Assembly (NCBI GenBank): GCA_963205005.1
Contig: CAUJHW010000018.1
Location: forward strand, 1-56,470
Source: Pseudomonadota bacterium
GTDB lineage: Bacteria > Pseudomonadota > Alphaproteobacteria > Caulobacterales > Caulobacteraceae
DNA length: 56,470 bases
Direction: 5' to 3'
The notes below the pieces were generated by a model that saw only the letters and a program-made list of their open reading frames with translations, had not been told where the DNA came from and did not search any database. Positions 41,670 to 49,815 of this stretch are shown piece by piece. How positions within the stretch are numbered: the stretch's first letter is position 1; every line of letters starts with the position of its first letter. Both the position numbers and the translations under genes were made by a program.

Positions 41670-42697
41670 TTGCCTGTTCCGGCCGGGGTGAGGACGTCGC
41701 CCGCCCTGAGCCCGGACAGCACCTCGACCGTGGCGGCGGTCGGGCCGGCCGTGGTCTGGATGGGCGTCTCGGAGACCGTGCCGTCGGCCCGGACGAGGCG
41801 GGCGTAGTCGACGCCGAAGCGCGTGACGACGTAGGCCCGGGGAACGATCAGCGCCCGGCGCTCTCCGATCCTGATCTGGGCGCGGACGCGCTGTCCGATC
41901 AGATCCTGCGGCAAACCTGTCGCCGTCACATCCGCGGTGACCTGGCCGCTGGTGACCGCGGGATAGACCTGGGTGATCACGCCCTGGGTGGCGACGCCGC
42001 GCAGGTCTTCCGCCGCCAGTTGCACGAGGTCTCCGGGCTTGAGCGCCCGCGCCTGGCCTTCGGGAAGTTCGAGCCGCACCACCATCGGTCCGGCGGTGAC
42101 CCTGGCCACGGTCTGGCCGGGCATCACCACCGACCCCACCGGCACGTCGGCCACAAGGACCCGGCCCGCAGCCGGCGCCAGGATCGCGCCCTGGGCGCCC
42201 AGTTCGGCGCTCGCGCTGCGCTGGGCGCGGGCCGCGGCCAGGTTGGCGCTGGCCGCCCTGGCCTGGGCCTCGACCTGATCCAGGCGGGCCTGGGCGTAGA
42301 CTCCGTTGGAAAACAGGTCGCGGGTGCGGGTGAGATCCGCCTGGGCGCGGGCTGCCTCAGCGGCGGCGGCCGATACCTGGGCGTCAAAGGCGCCGGTCTG
42401 CAGGGCGAGGCGGTCATCCTTGACCCGGCCGATCACCTGGCCCTGGCGGACCATGTCGCCCTCCCTGACCGCAAGGCTGACGAGCACGCCAGAGATCCGC
42501 GCGCGGGCTTCGGCCATGTCGCGGGTGGTGAGCGTCCCGGGGACGGGCTTGAGATCGGCGACGGTCTGGGCCTTTACCGTCAGGCGGCCCGCGGCCGGCG
42601 CGACCTGCGCCGCAGCCACAGTCGGCTTCGTTTCGCCGCAGGCGCCCAGCAGGAAAGCCGCGCCCAGTGCGCCGATCAGATACGGCCATGACGCCAT
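41666..42697 (-). CDS. RND periplasmic adaptor lipoprotein (HlyD/AcrA family)
   Basis: A 343-residue membrane-fusion protein. The N-terminus MASWPYLIGALGAAFLLGAC ends in a lipobox (LGAC), so it is a lipoprotein. The hairpin SAAAAEAARAQADLTRTRDL and the barrel segments VREGDMVRQGQVIGRVKDD and AAGRVLVADVPVGSVVMPGQTVARV are characteristic. I start at ATG 42697, which gives the signal; the longer frame is a shadow. It overlaps the permease start (ATGA) and follows the rhodanese after 34 bp, so the rhodanese, adaptor and permease may be one operon. Confidence 0.93.
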   Translation of the reverse strand: MASWPYLIGALGAAFLLGACGETKPTVAAAQVAPAAGRLTVKAQTVADLKPVPGTLTTRDMAEARARISGVLVSLAVREGDMVRQGQVIGRVKDDRLALQTGAFDAQVSAAAAEAARAQADLTRTRDLFSNGVYAQARLDQVEAQARAASANLAAARAQRSASAELGAQGAILAPAAGRVLVADVPVGSVVMPGQTVARVTAGPMVVRLELPEGQARALKPGDLVQLAAEDLRGVATQGVITQVYPAVTSGQVTADVTATGLPQDLIGQRVRAQIRIGERRALIVPRAYVVTRFGVDYARLVRADGTVSETPIQTTAGPTAATVEVLSGLRAGDVLTPAGTGK

Positions 42698-42731
42698 GAT
42701 TTGCCTCCCCGGTTGATCTCTTTCGTCGGGC

Positions 42732-43061
42732 TCAGCCGCCGACGGTCGGCAGTCCGGCGGCCTTCCAGGCGGCCAGTCCGCCGGCGAGGTGGGTCTCGAT
42801 GGCCTGGTTGGCGGTCCGGCACTTGTCGACGGCCATCGCAGAACGCTTGCCGCCGGCGCACTGGAGCACGACCGTCTTGCCGGCGGCGTCCGGGAGCGCG
42901 GCTGGATCAAAGGTCGAGAGCGGCACATTGACCGCGCCGGCGATCTTCTCGGCGGCGAACTCGGCGGGCTCGCGCACGTCGATCAGCAGGATTTCCTGCG
43001 CATCGAGGGCGGCCTTCACCTGCTGAGGTGTGAGGTCCTGGATTTTAGGGGCGCCGAACAT
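42732..43061 (-). CDS. Rhodanese-like sulfurtransferase
   Basis: A 109-residue single-domain rhodanese with LLIDVREPAEFAAEKIAGAVNVPL at the start and an active loop Cys68-AGGKRS, close to the catalytic C-x4-[R/S] form. It transfers a sulfane sulfur from a persulfide or thiosulfate to an acceptor. It lies 12 bp downstream of the ArsR gene in the same leftward direction and 34 bp upstream of the adaptor gene. A YgaP-like membrane domain is not fused but occurs as separate genes nearby. Confidence 0.92.
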   Translation of the reverse strand: MFGAPKIQDLTPQQVKAALDAQEILLIDVREPAEFAAEKIAGAVNVPLSTFDPAALPDAAGKTVVLQCAGGKRSAMAVDKCRTANQAIETHLAGGLAAWKAAGLPTVGG

Positions 43062-43073
43062 GCAATAGGCTCC

Positions 43074-43394
43074 TTAGGCGTAGGCGTGGTCGGGGACCGC
43101 GCAGAACAGGCGTGAAAGGGTCTCGACCACAGCGCGGGCCTGACCGCTCTGCAGGCCGTAGTAGATGGTCTGACCCTCGCGGCGGGCGGCGACGACGCCA
43201 TCCCGGCGCAGCAGGCCCAGGTGTTGTGACGCCAGGGTCTCGCGGACACCCAGCATCTGGGCGAGGGCGCCGACCGACTGCTCGCCGTCGATCAGCGAGC
43301 ACACGATCATCAGCCGGTGCGGGTTCGCCAGCGCCTTGAGCAGCGCGCAGGCGTCGTCGGCCGAGGCCTTCATGGCGTGCGTATCAAAATTCAT
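43074..43394 (-). CDS. bigR: ArsR family persulfide-sensing repressor (BigR/SqrR type)
   Basis: A 106-residue winged-helix repressor: LLKALANPHRLMIVCSLIDGEQSV, ASQHLGLLRRDGVV and GQTIYYGLQ. Cys32 (in MIVCSL) and Cys98 (in LSRLFCAVP) are spaced 66 residues apart, exactly the spacing I recall for the BigR Cys42/Cys108 and SqrR Cys41/Cys107 sensing pairs. A third Cys (16) is also present. A matching ATTC-N8-GAAT operator lies 8 bp upstream. By family knowledge, disulfide or polysulfide bond formation between the Cys pair would release DNA. The rhodanese gene is immediately downstream and the SQR-like gene is divergent. Confidence 0.9.
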   Translation of the reverse strand: MNFDTHAMKASADDACALLKALANPHRLMIVCSLIDGEQSVGALAQMLGVRETLASQHLGLLRRDGVVAARREGQTIYYGLQSGQARAVVETLSRLFCAVPDHAYA

Positions 43395-43401
43395 AGTTGC
43401 G

Positions 43402-43423
43402 TATATTCATGTGTGCGAATATA
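43402..43423. promoter_or_regulatory. SqrR/BigR-type operator, site C
   Basis: TATATTC-ATGTGTGC-GAATATA: 7-bp arms around eight bases, again ATTC-N8-GAAT exactly. It lies 8 bp before the ArsR start on the minus strand and 119 bp before the SQR start on the plus strand. Its half-sites are the same as those of site A, 13 kb away. An ATTC half-site also occurs at 43388-43391. Confidence 0.75.
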
Positions 43424-43541
43424 AAGTCAAGCGTCGATGGATCACGCTAGGTCCGCAGCCGCGGTCGCGACGTGATGGATATCAAGACGGGAAACCCGGC
43501 CCCGGCGCACAGTCGCCATGGCGGGTGGGAGGAGACTGGAT

Positions 43542-44822
43542 ATGGTCAAACCACGCATCGTCATCCTGGGCGCCGGCCTGGGAGGCGCGATCGCCGCCTT
43601 CGAGGTCAAGGACTCCGTGGGCGACCGGGCCGAGGTGAGCGTCGTGTCGCAGGGCGACACATTTCACTTCGTGCCTTCAAATCCCTGGGTCGCGGTTCAC
43701 TGGCGCAAGCGTGGCGCCATCGAGGTGAAGCTGCCCCCTGTCTTCAGGAAGCGCGGGATCGCCTTCTCCGGCGTCGGGGCAAAGCGCGTCGAACCCGCCC
43801 GCAATCAGCTGGAACTCAATGACGGCACGTCCGTCGACTACGACTACCTGATCATCGCCACCGGCCCCGAGCTGGCCTTCGACGAGATCCCGGGCCTGGG
43901 TCCGCATGGCGGCTTCACCCAGTCTGTCTGCCATGTCGACCACGCCGAGACCGCGGCCACCGCCTTTGACCGCTTTGTCGAGAATCCCGGTCCGATCGTG
44001 GTTGGCGCGGTGCAGGGGGCCTCATGCTTCGGTCCGGCCTACGAGTTCGCGATGATCCTCGACACGGAACTGCGTCGCAGGAAGATCCGCGACAGGGTGC
44101 CGATGACCTTTGTCACCTCTGAGCCCTACGTCGGCCATCTCGGTCTCGACGGCGTCGGCGACACCAAGGGCCTGCTCGAGAGCGAAATGCGCGAGCGCCA
44201 CATCAAGTGGGTCACCAACGCCAAGGTCGCCTCGGTCGAAGCCGGTCTCATGCATGTCGAGGAGATCGCCGACGACGGCTCGGTGAAGCAGACCCATGAC
44301 CTGCCGTTCGCCTACTCGATGATGTTGCCGGCCTTCCGTGGCGTCGCGGCCTTGCGGGGCGTTGAAGGCCTGACCAACCCGCGCGGGTTCGTCGTCATCG
44401 ACAAGCACCAGCGCAATCCAACCTTCCCGAACGTCTTCGGTCTTGGCGTCTGCGTGGCGATCGCGCCTAACGGCAAGACACCGGTGCCGGTGGGCGTGCC
44501 GAAGACCGGCTTCATGATCGAGAGCATGGTCACGGCCATCGCCCACAACATGGCCGAGATCCTCGAAGACAAGCCGCCGAGCCATGAGGCGACCTGGAAC
44601 GCCTTCTGTCTCGCCGACTTCGGCGACGGCGGCGTCGCCTTCGTCGCCCAGCCACAGATCCCGCCGCGCAACGTCAACTGGTCGGCCAGCGGCAAGTGGG
44701 TCCACCTCGCCAAGGTCGGGTTCGAGAAATACTTCATCGGCAAGATCAAGCGCGGCGAGAGCGAGCCCTTCTACGAGAAGCTGGCCCTCGACGTGATGGG
44801 CCTGCGGAAGATCAAGGGCTGA
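43542..44822 (+). CDS. sqr: Sulfide:quinone oxidoreductase-like FAD flavoprotein
   Basis: A 426-residue flavoprotein of the SQR/FccB disulfide-reductase superfamily. The FAD motif GAGLGG is at residues 10-15, DYLIIATGPE around 101-110, and three cysteines fit the redox/persulfide sites: Cys130 (SVCHVDH), Cys162 (GASCFGPAYEF) and Cys304 (LGVCVAIAP). The last segment is followed by VPKTGFMIESM and a C-terminal membrane-associating stretch. It should oxidise sulfide to sulfane sulfur, passing electrons to quinone (or to a cytochrome, if FccB-like). The start ATG 43542 has a GGAGGAG site; the longer frame is dropped. It is divergent from the ArsR gene across operator C. Confidence 0.88.
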   Translation: MVKPRIVILGAGLGGAIAAFEVKDSVGDRAEVSVVSQGDTFHFVPSNPWVAVHWRKRGAIEVKLPPVFRKRGIAFSGVGAKRVEPARNQLELNDGTSVDYDYLIIATGPELAFDEIPGLGPHGGFTQSVCHVDHAETAATAFDRFVENPGPIVVGAVQGASCFGPAYEFAMILDTELRRRKIRDRVPMTFVTSEPYVGHLGLDGVGDTKGLLESEMRERHIKWVTNAKVASVEAGLMHVEEIADDGSVKQTHDLPFAYSMMLPAFRGVAALRGVEGLTNPRGFVVIDKHQRNPTFPNVFGLGVCVAIAPNGKTPVPVGVPKTGFMIESMVTAIAHNMAEILEDKPPSHEATWNAFCLADFGDGGVAFVAQPQIPPRNVNWSASGKWVHLAKVGFEKYFIGKIKRGESEPFYEKLALDVMGLRKIKG

Positions 44823-44894
44823 GCCCTGCGTCCGTTCGTCTGCCGGGACGCGGCAGGCCTTCATCCTTTCCCAGACAGCACAAGGAACCAGCCC

Positions 44895-45098
44895 ATGACA
44901 CTCGACCGCGCCGTCTTCGTCTTCGCCGGTTGCGTCGTCCTCGCCGGGATCGCGCTCGCGCATTTCGTCCACCCCTGGTGGATCGCGCTTTCGGCCTTTG
45001 CCGGCCTGAACATGATCCAGGCCGCGTTCACCGGCTTCTGCCCCGCCGCGATGGTCTTCAAGAAGCTGGGGATCAGGACCGGGGCCGCGTTCCGTTGA
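44895..45098 (+). CDS. DUF2892 (YgaP-like) inner-membrane protein, copy 2
   Basis: A 67-residue protein with two hydrophobic segments (AVFVFAGCVVLAGIALAHFV and WWIALSAFAGLNMIQAAFTG) and the FCPAAMVFKKLGI motif characteristic of DUF2892. The opening MTLDRAVFVFAGC is standard. It lies between the SQR gene and the TolC-type gene (5-bp gap). The motif G-F/Y-C-P is shared with copy 1 at 37851. Confidence 0.88.
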   Translation: MTLDRAVFVFAGCVVLAGIALAHFVHPWWIALSAFAGLNMIQAAFTGFCPAAMVFKKLGIRTGAAFR

Positions 45099-45103
45099 TC
45101 CCC

Positions 45104-46363
45104 ATGCGGACCCTGCTTGTTCTGCTCGGTGCGCTGGCAGCGCTATCGGCGCCAGGCGCTGCCTGGGCCCTATCGCTTCCGGAGGCGATCGCGCTGGCCC
45201 AGCGCGACAATCCCGGATTCGCGCAGACCAGGGCCCAGGCGGAGGCGGCGGACGCCCGTCTTGCCCAGGCCAGGGCGATGCGTCTGCCCAGCCTGTCGCT
45301 CGCGGGCGAGGCCGGGCAGGGGACCACGGACCTCAGCGGATTCTTCGGGTTCGGGCAGGCCGATGTGTCGCCGCGCGCGGCGGCGCTTGAATTGCGTCAG
45401 CCGATCTTCAGCGGAGGGGCGATCAGCGCCGGGGTCGCCCGCGCCCGCGCCGGTCGGGATGCCGCCCTGGCCCAGGTCGGCGGCGCCCGTGCGCTGCTCG
45501 CAGCCCAGGTCGCCGAGGCCTATGTGGCGGTCATCAGCGCCGGTGAAATCCTTCGGCTCCACGAGGCCCAGCTTCGGCAGATGACAGAGATCGAGCGCCA
45601 GGCGCAGCTGCGCTTCAAGGCCGGCGAGATCCCCCGCACCGATCTCGCCCAGGCTCAGGCGCGACTTGCCGAAGCCCGGGCTGGTCTGGCCCGCGCCAGC
45701 GGTGACGTCGCCCGGGGAAGGGCGCACTTCGCAGCGGTTGTGGGCGCCGAGCCGGACGGTCTTGAGCCGCCCGCCGCGGGCCTGGCGTTGCCGACTTCAC
45801 TCGATGAGGCGTTGGCGTCCGCCGAGCGCACCAGTCCGGCGCTTGAAGCCGCCCGGGCGGCGGCCCGTGCGGCCGAGGCCGATGTCCGTTTCACCCAGGC
45901 CGAACGTCTTCCCAGCCTGGGCCTGAGGGCTGCCGCGACGACCTCGCGGGACCAGTTCTTTCCAGGCTACCGCGCTGACGACCTCATGATCGGCGTCCAG
46001 GGCCGCTGGACACTGTTCGCCGGCGGGGCGATCAACGCGCGGGTCGATGAGGCGAAAGCGGGGGCCCGCGCCGCGCAGTCCGCCCTCGCCGCTGCCCGGG
46101 CCCAGGTTCGCGAGGCGGTCATCGGCGCCTGGCAGGACGTGCAGACCTCGAAGGCCCTTGTCGAGGCGGCCGCCGACCAGCGGCTTGCCGCGATGAGCGC
46201 CCTGGAGAGCGTGCGCAACGAGGTTCGCGTCGGTCAGAAGCCGACCCTGGATCTTCTGGACGCGGAGCGGGAAGCCCTTGCCGCCCAGAGCGCTGACGTC
46301 GCCACGCGCGGTCAGTCAGTGGTGCTGGGCTATCGGCTGATGGCTCTTCTGAATGCCGGATGA
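45104..46363 (+). CDS. TolC-family outer-membrane efflux channel protein
   Basis: A 419-residue outer-membrane factor with a signal peptide (MRTLLVLLGALAALSAPGAAWA) and the two OEP repeats rich in Ala/Leu coiled coil: LPEAIALAQRDNPGFAQTRAQAEAADARLAQARAM type, then GEIPRTDLAQAQARLAEARA and DEAKAGARAAQSALAAARAQ in the second. The terminal helix has VGQKPTLDLLDAE, also typical. It completes a tripartite pump with the RND permease and adaptor 2.4 kb away on the other strand. I start at ATG 45104; the upstream frame overlaps the SQR gene's shadow. Confidence 0.9.
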   Translation: MRTLLVLLGALAALSAPGAAWALSLPEAIALAQRDNPGFAQTRAQAEAADARLAQARAMRLPSLSLAGEAGQGTTDLSGFFGFGQADVSPRAAALELRQPIFSGGAISAGVARARAGRDAALAQVGGARALLAAQVAEAYVAVISAGEILRLHEAQLRQMTEIERQAQLRFKAGEIPRTDLAQAQARLAEARAGLARASGDVARGRAHFAAVVGAEPDGLEPPAAGLALPTSLDEALASAERTSPALEAARAAARAAEADVRFTQAERLPSLGLRAAATTSRDQFFPGYRADDLMIGVQGRWTLFAGGAINARVDEAKAGARAAQSALAAARAQVREAVIGAWQDVQTSKALVEAAADQRLAAMSALESVRNEVRVGQKPTLDLLDAEREALAAQSADVATRGQSVVLGYRLMALLNAG

Positions 46364-46466
46364 CCTCTGGCGTCAGGAGCCGCGACGTCGTCACAATGCG
46401 GTCGGTAGAGTCGGGCGCGCCACGTCTGCGCCGTTCGACGCCGGGCCGCGGGGGGACGGTTGAACC

Positions 46467-48236
46467 ATGAGCATCTCTTTGCGGCGCTATCTGCCGATCC
46501 TGGAATGGGGCCGGGACTACGACCGGCCAACCCTGTCCAGCGATCTGGTGGCCGCGGTGGTGGTCACCATCATGCTCATTCCCCAGAGCCTGGCCTATGC
46601 GACCCTTGCCGGCCTGCCGCCGCAGATGGGGCTCTATGCGTCGATCGCGCCGCTGATCGCCTATGCGGTCTTCGGCACCAGCCGGACCATGGCCATCGGG
46701 CCTGTCGCGGTGGTCTCGCTGATGACAGCCTCGGCCGCGTCCCGTGTCGCGGTCCAGGGTTCGCCCGAATACATCCAGGCCGCGCTGATCCTGGCGATGC
46801 TGTCCGGCGGCATGATGCTGGCCATGGGCCTGCTGGGGCTCGGCGCGCTTGCAAAGTTCCTGTCAAACCCGGTGGTGAACGGCTTCACCATCGCGTCCAG
46901 CCTGATCATCGCCGCCAGCCAGCTCGGGCCGCTCACGGGCATCCGCACCTCGGGCCAGACGCTCTGGTCGATCGGCGAGAGCTTCGCGGCCCACTGGAGC
47001 GGGTTCAATCCCGTGACGGCCATCCTGGGCGCCGGCGCGACGGCGTTTCTTTTCTGGGTGCGCAAGGGCTTCAAGCCTCTGCTGATGAGGCTCGGGCTGA
47101 GTGGCGCGACAGCAGGGCTCGTGGCCAAGACCGGTCCGGTGCTGGCGATTGTCTTCACCACGCTGGCCGTGGCGGGATTGGGCCTGAGCCAGCATGGCGT
47201 GGCGACGGTCGGCGCGATCCCCGTCGGGCTGCCGCCCCTCACGCCGCCTCCCAAGCCCGGGCCGCTCTGGGCGCAGATGATCCTGCCGGCGCTGTTCATC
47301 AGCATCATCGGCTTCGTCAGCTCGATCTCGGTCGCCCAGACCCTGGCCGCGAAACGCCGGCAACGGATCGACGCCAGTCAGGAACTGGTGGGCCTGGGTG
47401 TTTCCAACATCGCCTCGGCCCTGACCGGCGGGTTCCCGGTCACCGGCGGCTTCGCCCGCTCGGTCGTGAATTTCGATGCGGGCGCGGCCACCCCCGCGGC
47501 CGGCGCCTACACGGCCGTTGGGCTCGCCGTCGCCGCGCTCGTTCTGACCCCGCTCCTCTATTTTCTGCCGGTCGCGACCCTCGCCGCCACGATCATCGTT
47601 GCGGTGTTGAGCCTCCTCGATCTGGAGGAGATCGCCCGGGTCTGGCGCTATTCGCGGCGGGACTTCGCGGCGATGGCCGCGACGATCGCCATGACCATGG
47701 CGGTCGGCGTCGAGGTCGGTCTCGCTACCGGCGTGGCGCTCTCGATCATGCTGTATCTCCAGCGCGCCTCCCAGCCGCACGTGGCGATCGTCGGGCAGCT
47801 GCCCGGCTCCCAGCACTTCCGGACCGTCGACCGGCACGAGGTGATCACCGCGCCCGAAGTGCTGATGCTGCGCGTCGACGAAAGCCTGACCTTCACCAAC
47901 GCCGCCTGGCTTGAAACCAAGGTGCTCGAGTTGATCGCCGAGCAGCCCCGGGTCCGGGATGTCGTGCTGGTGTGTTCGGCGGTGAACGACATCGACGCCT
48001 CGGCGCTCGACAGCCTGGATGCGCTGAATGGCCGCCTCAGGGATTCGGATGTCCGCCTGCACCTGTCCGAAGTGAAGGAACGCGTCATGGACCGGCTGCA
48101 CCGATCACGCTTCCTCCAGGGCCTCAGCGGCCGCGTGTTCCAGACGCCCTATGACGCCTTCCGCGCCCTGGCTCCGGCCGCCTGCGACAGCCGCGGCGCC
48201 GAGGCCGCGGACAACCTCGCCGGCGCGGGAATCTGA
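46467..48236 (+). CDS. SulP family inorganic anion (sulfate) transporter with STAS domain
   Basis: A 589-residue membrane transporter. The opening YLPILEWGRDYDRPTLSSDLVAAVVVTIMLIPQSLAYA and the AGLPPQMGLYAS and GPVAVVSLM segments are the SulP core; the C-terminal STAS domain has VLMLRVDESLTFTNAAWLE and CSAVNDIDASALDSLDAL. SulP proteins import or exchange sulfate, bicarbonate or other anions. In this context export or import of the sulfate made by sulfide oxidation is possible, an inference from position. It starts at ATG 46467, 103 bp after the TolC gene. Confidence 0.93.
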   Translation: MSISLRRYLPILEWGRDYDRPTLSSDLVAAVVVTIMLIPQSLAYATLAGLPPQMGLYASIAPLIAYAVFGTSRTMAIGPVAVVSLMTASAASRVAVQGSPEYIQAALILAMLSGGMMLAMGLLGLGALAKFLSNPVVNGFTIASSLIIAASQLGPLTGIRTSGQTLWSIGESFAAHWSGFNPVTAILGAGATAFLFWVRKGFKPLLMRLGLSGATAGLVAKTGPVLAIVFTTLAVAGLGLSQHGVATVGAIPVGLPPLTPPPKPGPLWAQMILPALFISIIGFVSSISVAQTLAAKRRQRIDASQELVGLGVSNIASALTGGFPVTGGFARSVVNFDAGAATPAAGAYTAVGLAVAALVLTPLLYFLPVATLAATIIVAVLSLLDLEEIARVWRYSRRDFAAMAATIAMTMAVGVEVGLATGVALSIMLYLQRASQPHVAIVGQLPGSQHFRTVDRHEVITAPEVLMLRVDESLTFTNAAWLETKVLELIAEQPRVRDVVLVCSAVNDIDASALDSLDALNGRLRDSDVRLHLSEVKERVMDRLHRSRFLQGLSGRVFQTPYDAFRALAPAACDSRGAEAADNLAGAGI

Positions 48237-48627
48237 TCCTCACGGTCCGGACGCCGCCGCGGGCTCGATCCCCTCGCATCTCGACACTGACCATCGAAGG
48301 CTGACCAGACCTGCGGACGCGGCGAAGACCGCCGCAAGCGCAAGCCGTGTCCTTGCCACCAGTTCGGGCGGGGCCGCTCCTGCCGCGTGACCGAACGCCG
48401 CGCCGGTCGATGGCGGGTGCATTTCCGGACCGGGGGCGCCAATATACGTCTGCGCCCTTGTGGCGGTTGCATGCAGGCTGGCCCTCGCAACCAGACATTG
48501 CTGCGACAGCCCGTCACACGGGAAATCCCTTAAGCAATCAACCCGGATAGCCACCCCGCGAATCACTGTGGTTCATGGCGTTAACCATAGTGAACGGCGC
48601 CCGGATGACGGGTGCAGGGGGCCTGAG
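48237..48627. other. Intergenic region before the response-regulator operon
   Basis: About 390 bp without a confident gene. A leftward 60-codon frame (48422 to 48240, MHPPSTGAAFGHAAG onward) contains a plausible hydrophobic stretch ARTRLALAAVFAASAGLVSL and could be a small membrane protein, but support is weak. The last 70 bp contain the inverted repeat, the CtrA half-site and the GANTC site described separately. Confidence 0.5.
48560..48593. promoter_or_regulatory. Inverted repeat with CtrA half-site and GANTC upstream of response-regulator genes
   Basis: CACTGTGGTT (48564-48573) and AACCATAGTG (48583-48592) pair at 9 of 10 positions around a 9-nt spacer. The right arm overlaps TTAACCAT (48581-48588), the half-site motif known for Caulobacter CtrA. 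GAATC at 48560-48564 is a GANTC site for the CcrM methylase. The start of the receiver gene is 36 bp downstream. Together they suggest cell-cycle-type control, possibly autoregulation. Confidence 0.5.
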
Positions 48628-49029
48628 TTGGCTGGCAAGGTGCTGATCATCGACGACGATCCCGCGCTGTTGCGACTGATGTCGCTGGCGTTCCGGGGCG
48701 CCGGATTCTCGACGGCTTCGGCCGACAACGGGCGCAAGGGTATCCGCATGGCCAGCACCTATCGGCCTGACCTGGTGGTCACCGATATTGTCATGCCCGA
48801 CATCGAGGGCATCGGCGCCATCCGGGCCATCAAGGACAGCGCGCGCCCGCCAAAGATCATCGCCATCTCGGGCGCCGGCCGCGGTCGCGGCATGGATTAC
48901 CTGAGCTGGGCCCGGCACCTGGGCGCCGACGAGGTGCTCGCGAAGCCATTCCGGATGTCCGAACTGCTGAAGGTCTCGCAGTCCGTCATCGACAATTCAC
49001 CTGACCATTCCACCAACCTGGGGAGCTAG
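48628..49029 (+). CDS. Receiver-only response regulator
   Basis: A 133-residue single-domain receiver. Acidic pocket residues are in VLIIDDDPALL, the phospho-acceptor is Asp53 (LVVTDIVMPD), the switch Ser is in IIAISGAG and the conserved Lys in VLAKPF. There is no output domain. The start is TTG 48628, preceded by a GGGG site 7-10 bp away; earlier ATG codons give an implausible N-terminus. It is 3 bp before the CtrA-like gene, so it is the first of a two-gene unit. It may act as a phosphate shuttle, like DivK or CpdR. Confidence 0.88.
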   Translation: MAGKVLIIDDDPALLRLMSLAFRGAGFSTASADNGRKGIRMASTYRPDLVVTDIVMPDIEGIGAIRAIKDSARPPKIIAISGAGRGRGMDYLSWARHLGADEVLAKPFRMSELLKVSQSVIDNSPDHSTNLGS

Positions 49030-49032
49030 CCG

Positions 49033-49734
49033 ATGCATATCCTGCTCGTTGAAGACAACGACGCCACCGCGCGCAGCGTGGAGCTGAACCTGGGATCGGC
49101 GGGACACAACGTCTCGCGGACCGCCTCGGGCGAGGACGCCATCGCCCTGGCCGAGACCTATGACTACGACGCCATACTGATGGATCTGGAACTCGAGGAC
49201 ATCTCGGGCCTGGAGGCGCTCAGGACTCTGCGGGCCCGTCGGCTATCGACCCCGGTGATCGTGCTGTCGGCCTCGATCGACATGGACAGCAAGGTCAGCG
49301 CTCTGGCCGCCGGGGCCGATGACTACATGACCAAGCCCTTCCACAAGGCCGAGCTGACCGCCCGCATCAACGCGGTGGTCCGGCGCTCGCGTGGTCAGGC
49401 GGATTCGATCATCCGCACCGGGGCCATCGCGCTCAATCTGAACACCCGCAGCGCCGAGGTCTCGGGCGTGCCAATCCACCTGACGCCCAGCGAGTACAAG
49501 ATGCTGGAGCTGCTCTCGCTGCGGAAGAACTCGGTGCTGACCAAGGAGGCCTGTCTCAACCACCTCTACAACGGGCTGTCCGAGCCGGAGATCAAGATCA
49601 TCGACGTCTTCATCTGCAAGCTGCGCAAGAAGATCGCCGCTGCCGGCGATGGCGACAGCCAGATCGAGACGGTTTGGGGCGGCGGCTACATGCTGCGCGA
49701 CACCACCGCGCGGGAGTCGCGACTGGCGGCTTGA
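49033..49734 (+). CDS. CtrA-like OmpR-family response regulator (paralogue)
   Basis: A 233-residue regulator with receiver and winged-helix domains. Phospho-acceptor is Asp51 (DAILMDLELEDISG), the same number as in Caulobacter CtrA, and the segment YDYDAILMDLELEDISGL is close to it. The DNA-binding half shows the CtrA hallmarks: ADDYMTKPFHKAELTARI, VVRRSRG, TPSEYKMLELLSLRKNS, LTKEACLNHLYNG and EIKIIDVFICKLRKKI, then ETVWGGGYMLRD. By my recollection of the Caulobacter protein it is similar throughout but not identical, differing in the N-terminal helices, so it is likely a paralogue rather than the essential ctrA. It is 3 bp after the receiver-only gene. Confidence 0.88.
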   Translation: MHILLVEDNDATARSVELNLGSAGHNVSRTASGEDAIALAETYDYDAILMDLELEDISGLEALRTLRARRLSTPVIVLSASIDMDSKVSALAAGADDYMTKPFHKAELTARINAVVRRSRGQADSIIRTGAIALNLNTRSAEVSGVPIHLTPSEYKMLELLSLRKNSVLTKEACLNHLYNGLSEPEIKIIDVFICKLRKKIAAAGDGDSQIETVWGGGYMLRDTTARESRLAA

Positions 49735-49815
49735 CGCTGACGCGCGGAGAGCGGTCGCGTCGGCGCCCTGCGTCGGCCTGCCGCACCGCGCATCTACCTA
49801 GGCAGTCGCCCGGGG

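Noticed and set aside
40113-41807. A 564-codon open frame antisense to the RND permease
   Set aside because: Low-complexity Asp/Gly/Arg/His composition and no family features; the permease explains the region.
44840-44856. CTGCCG-GGACG-CGGCAG hairpin after the SQR gene
   Set aside because: Only six base pairs and no T-run, and the next gene in the same direction begins 39 bp later; too weak to call a terminator.
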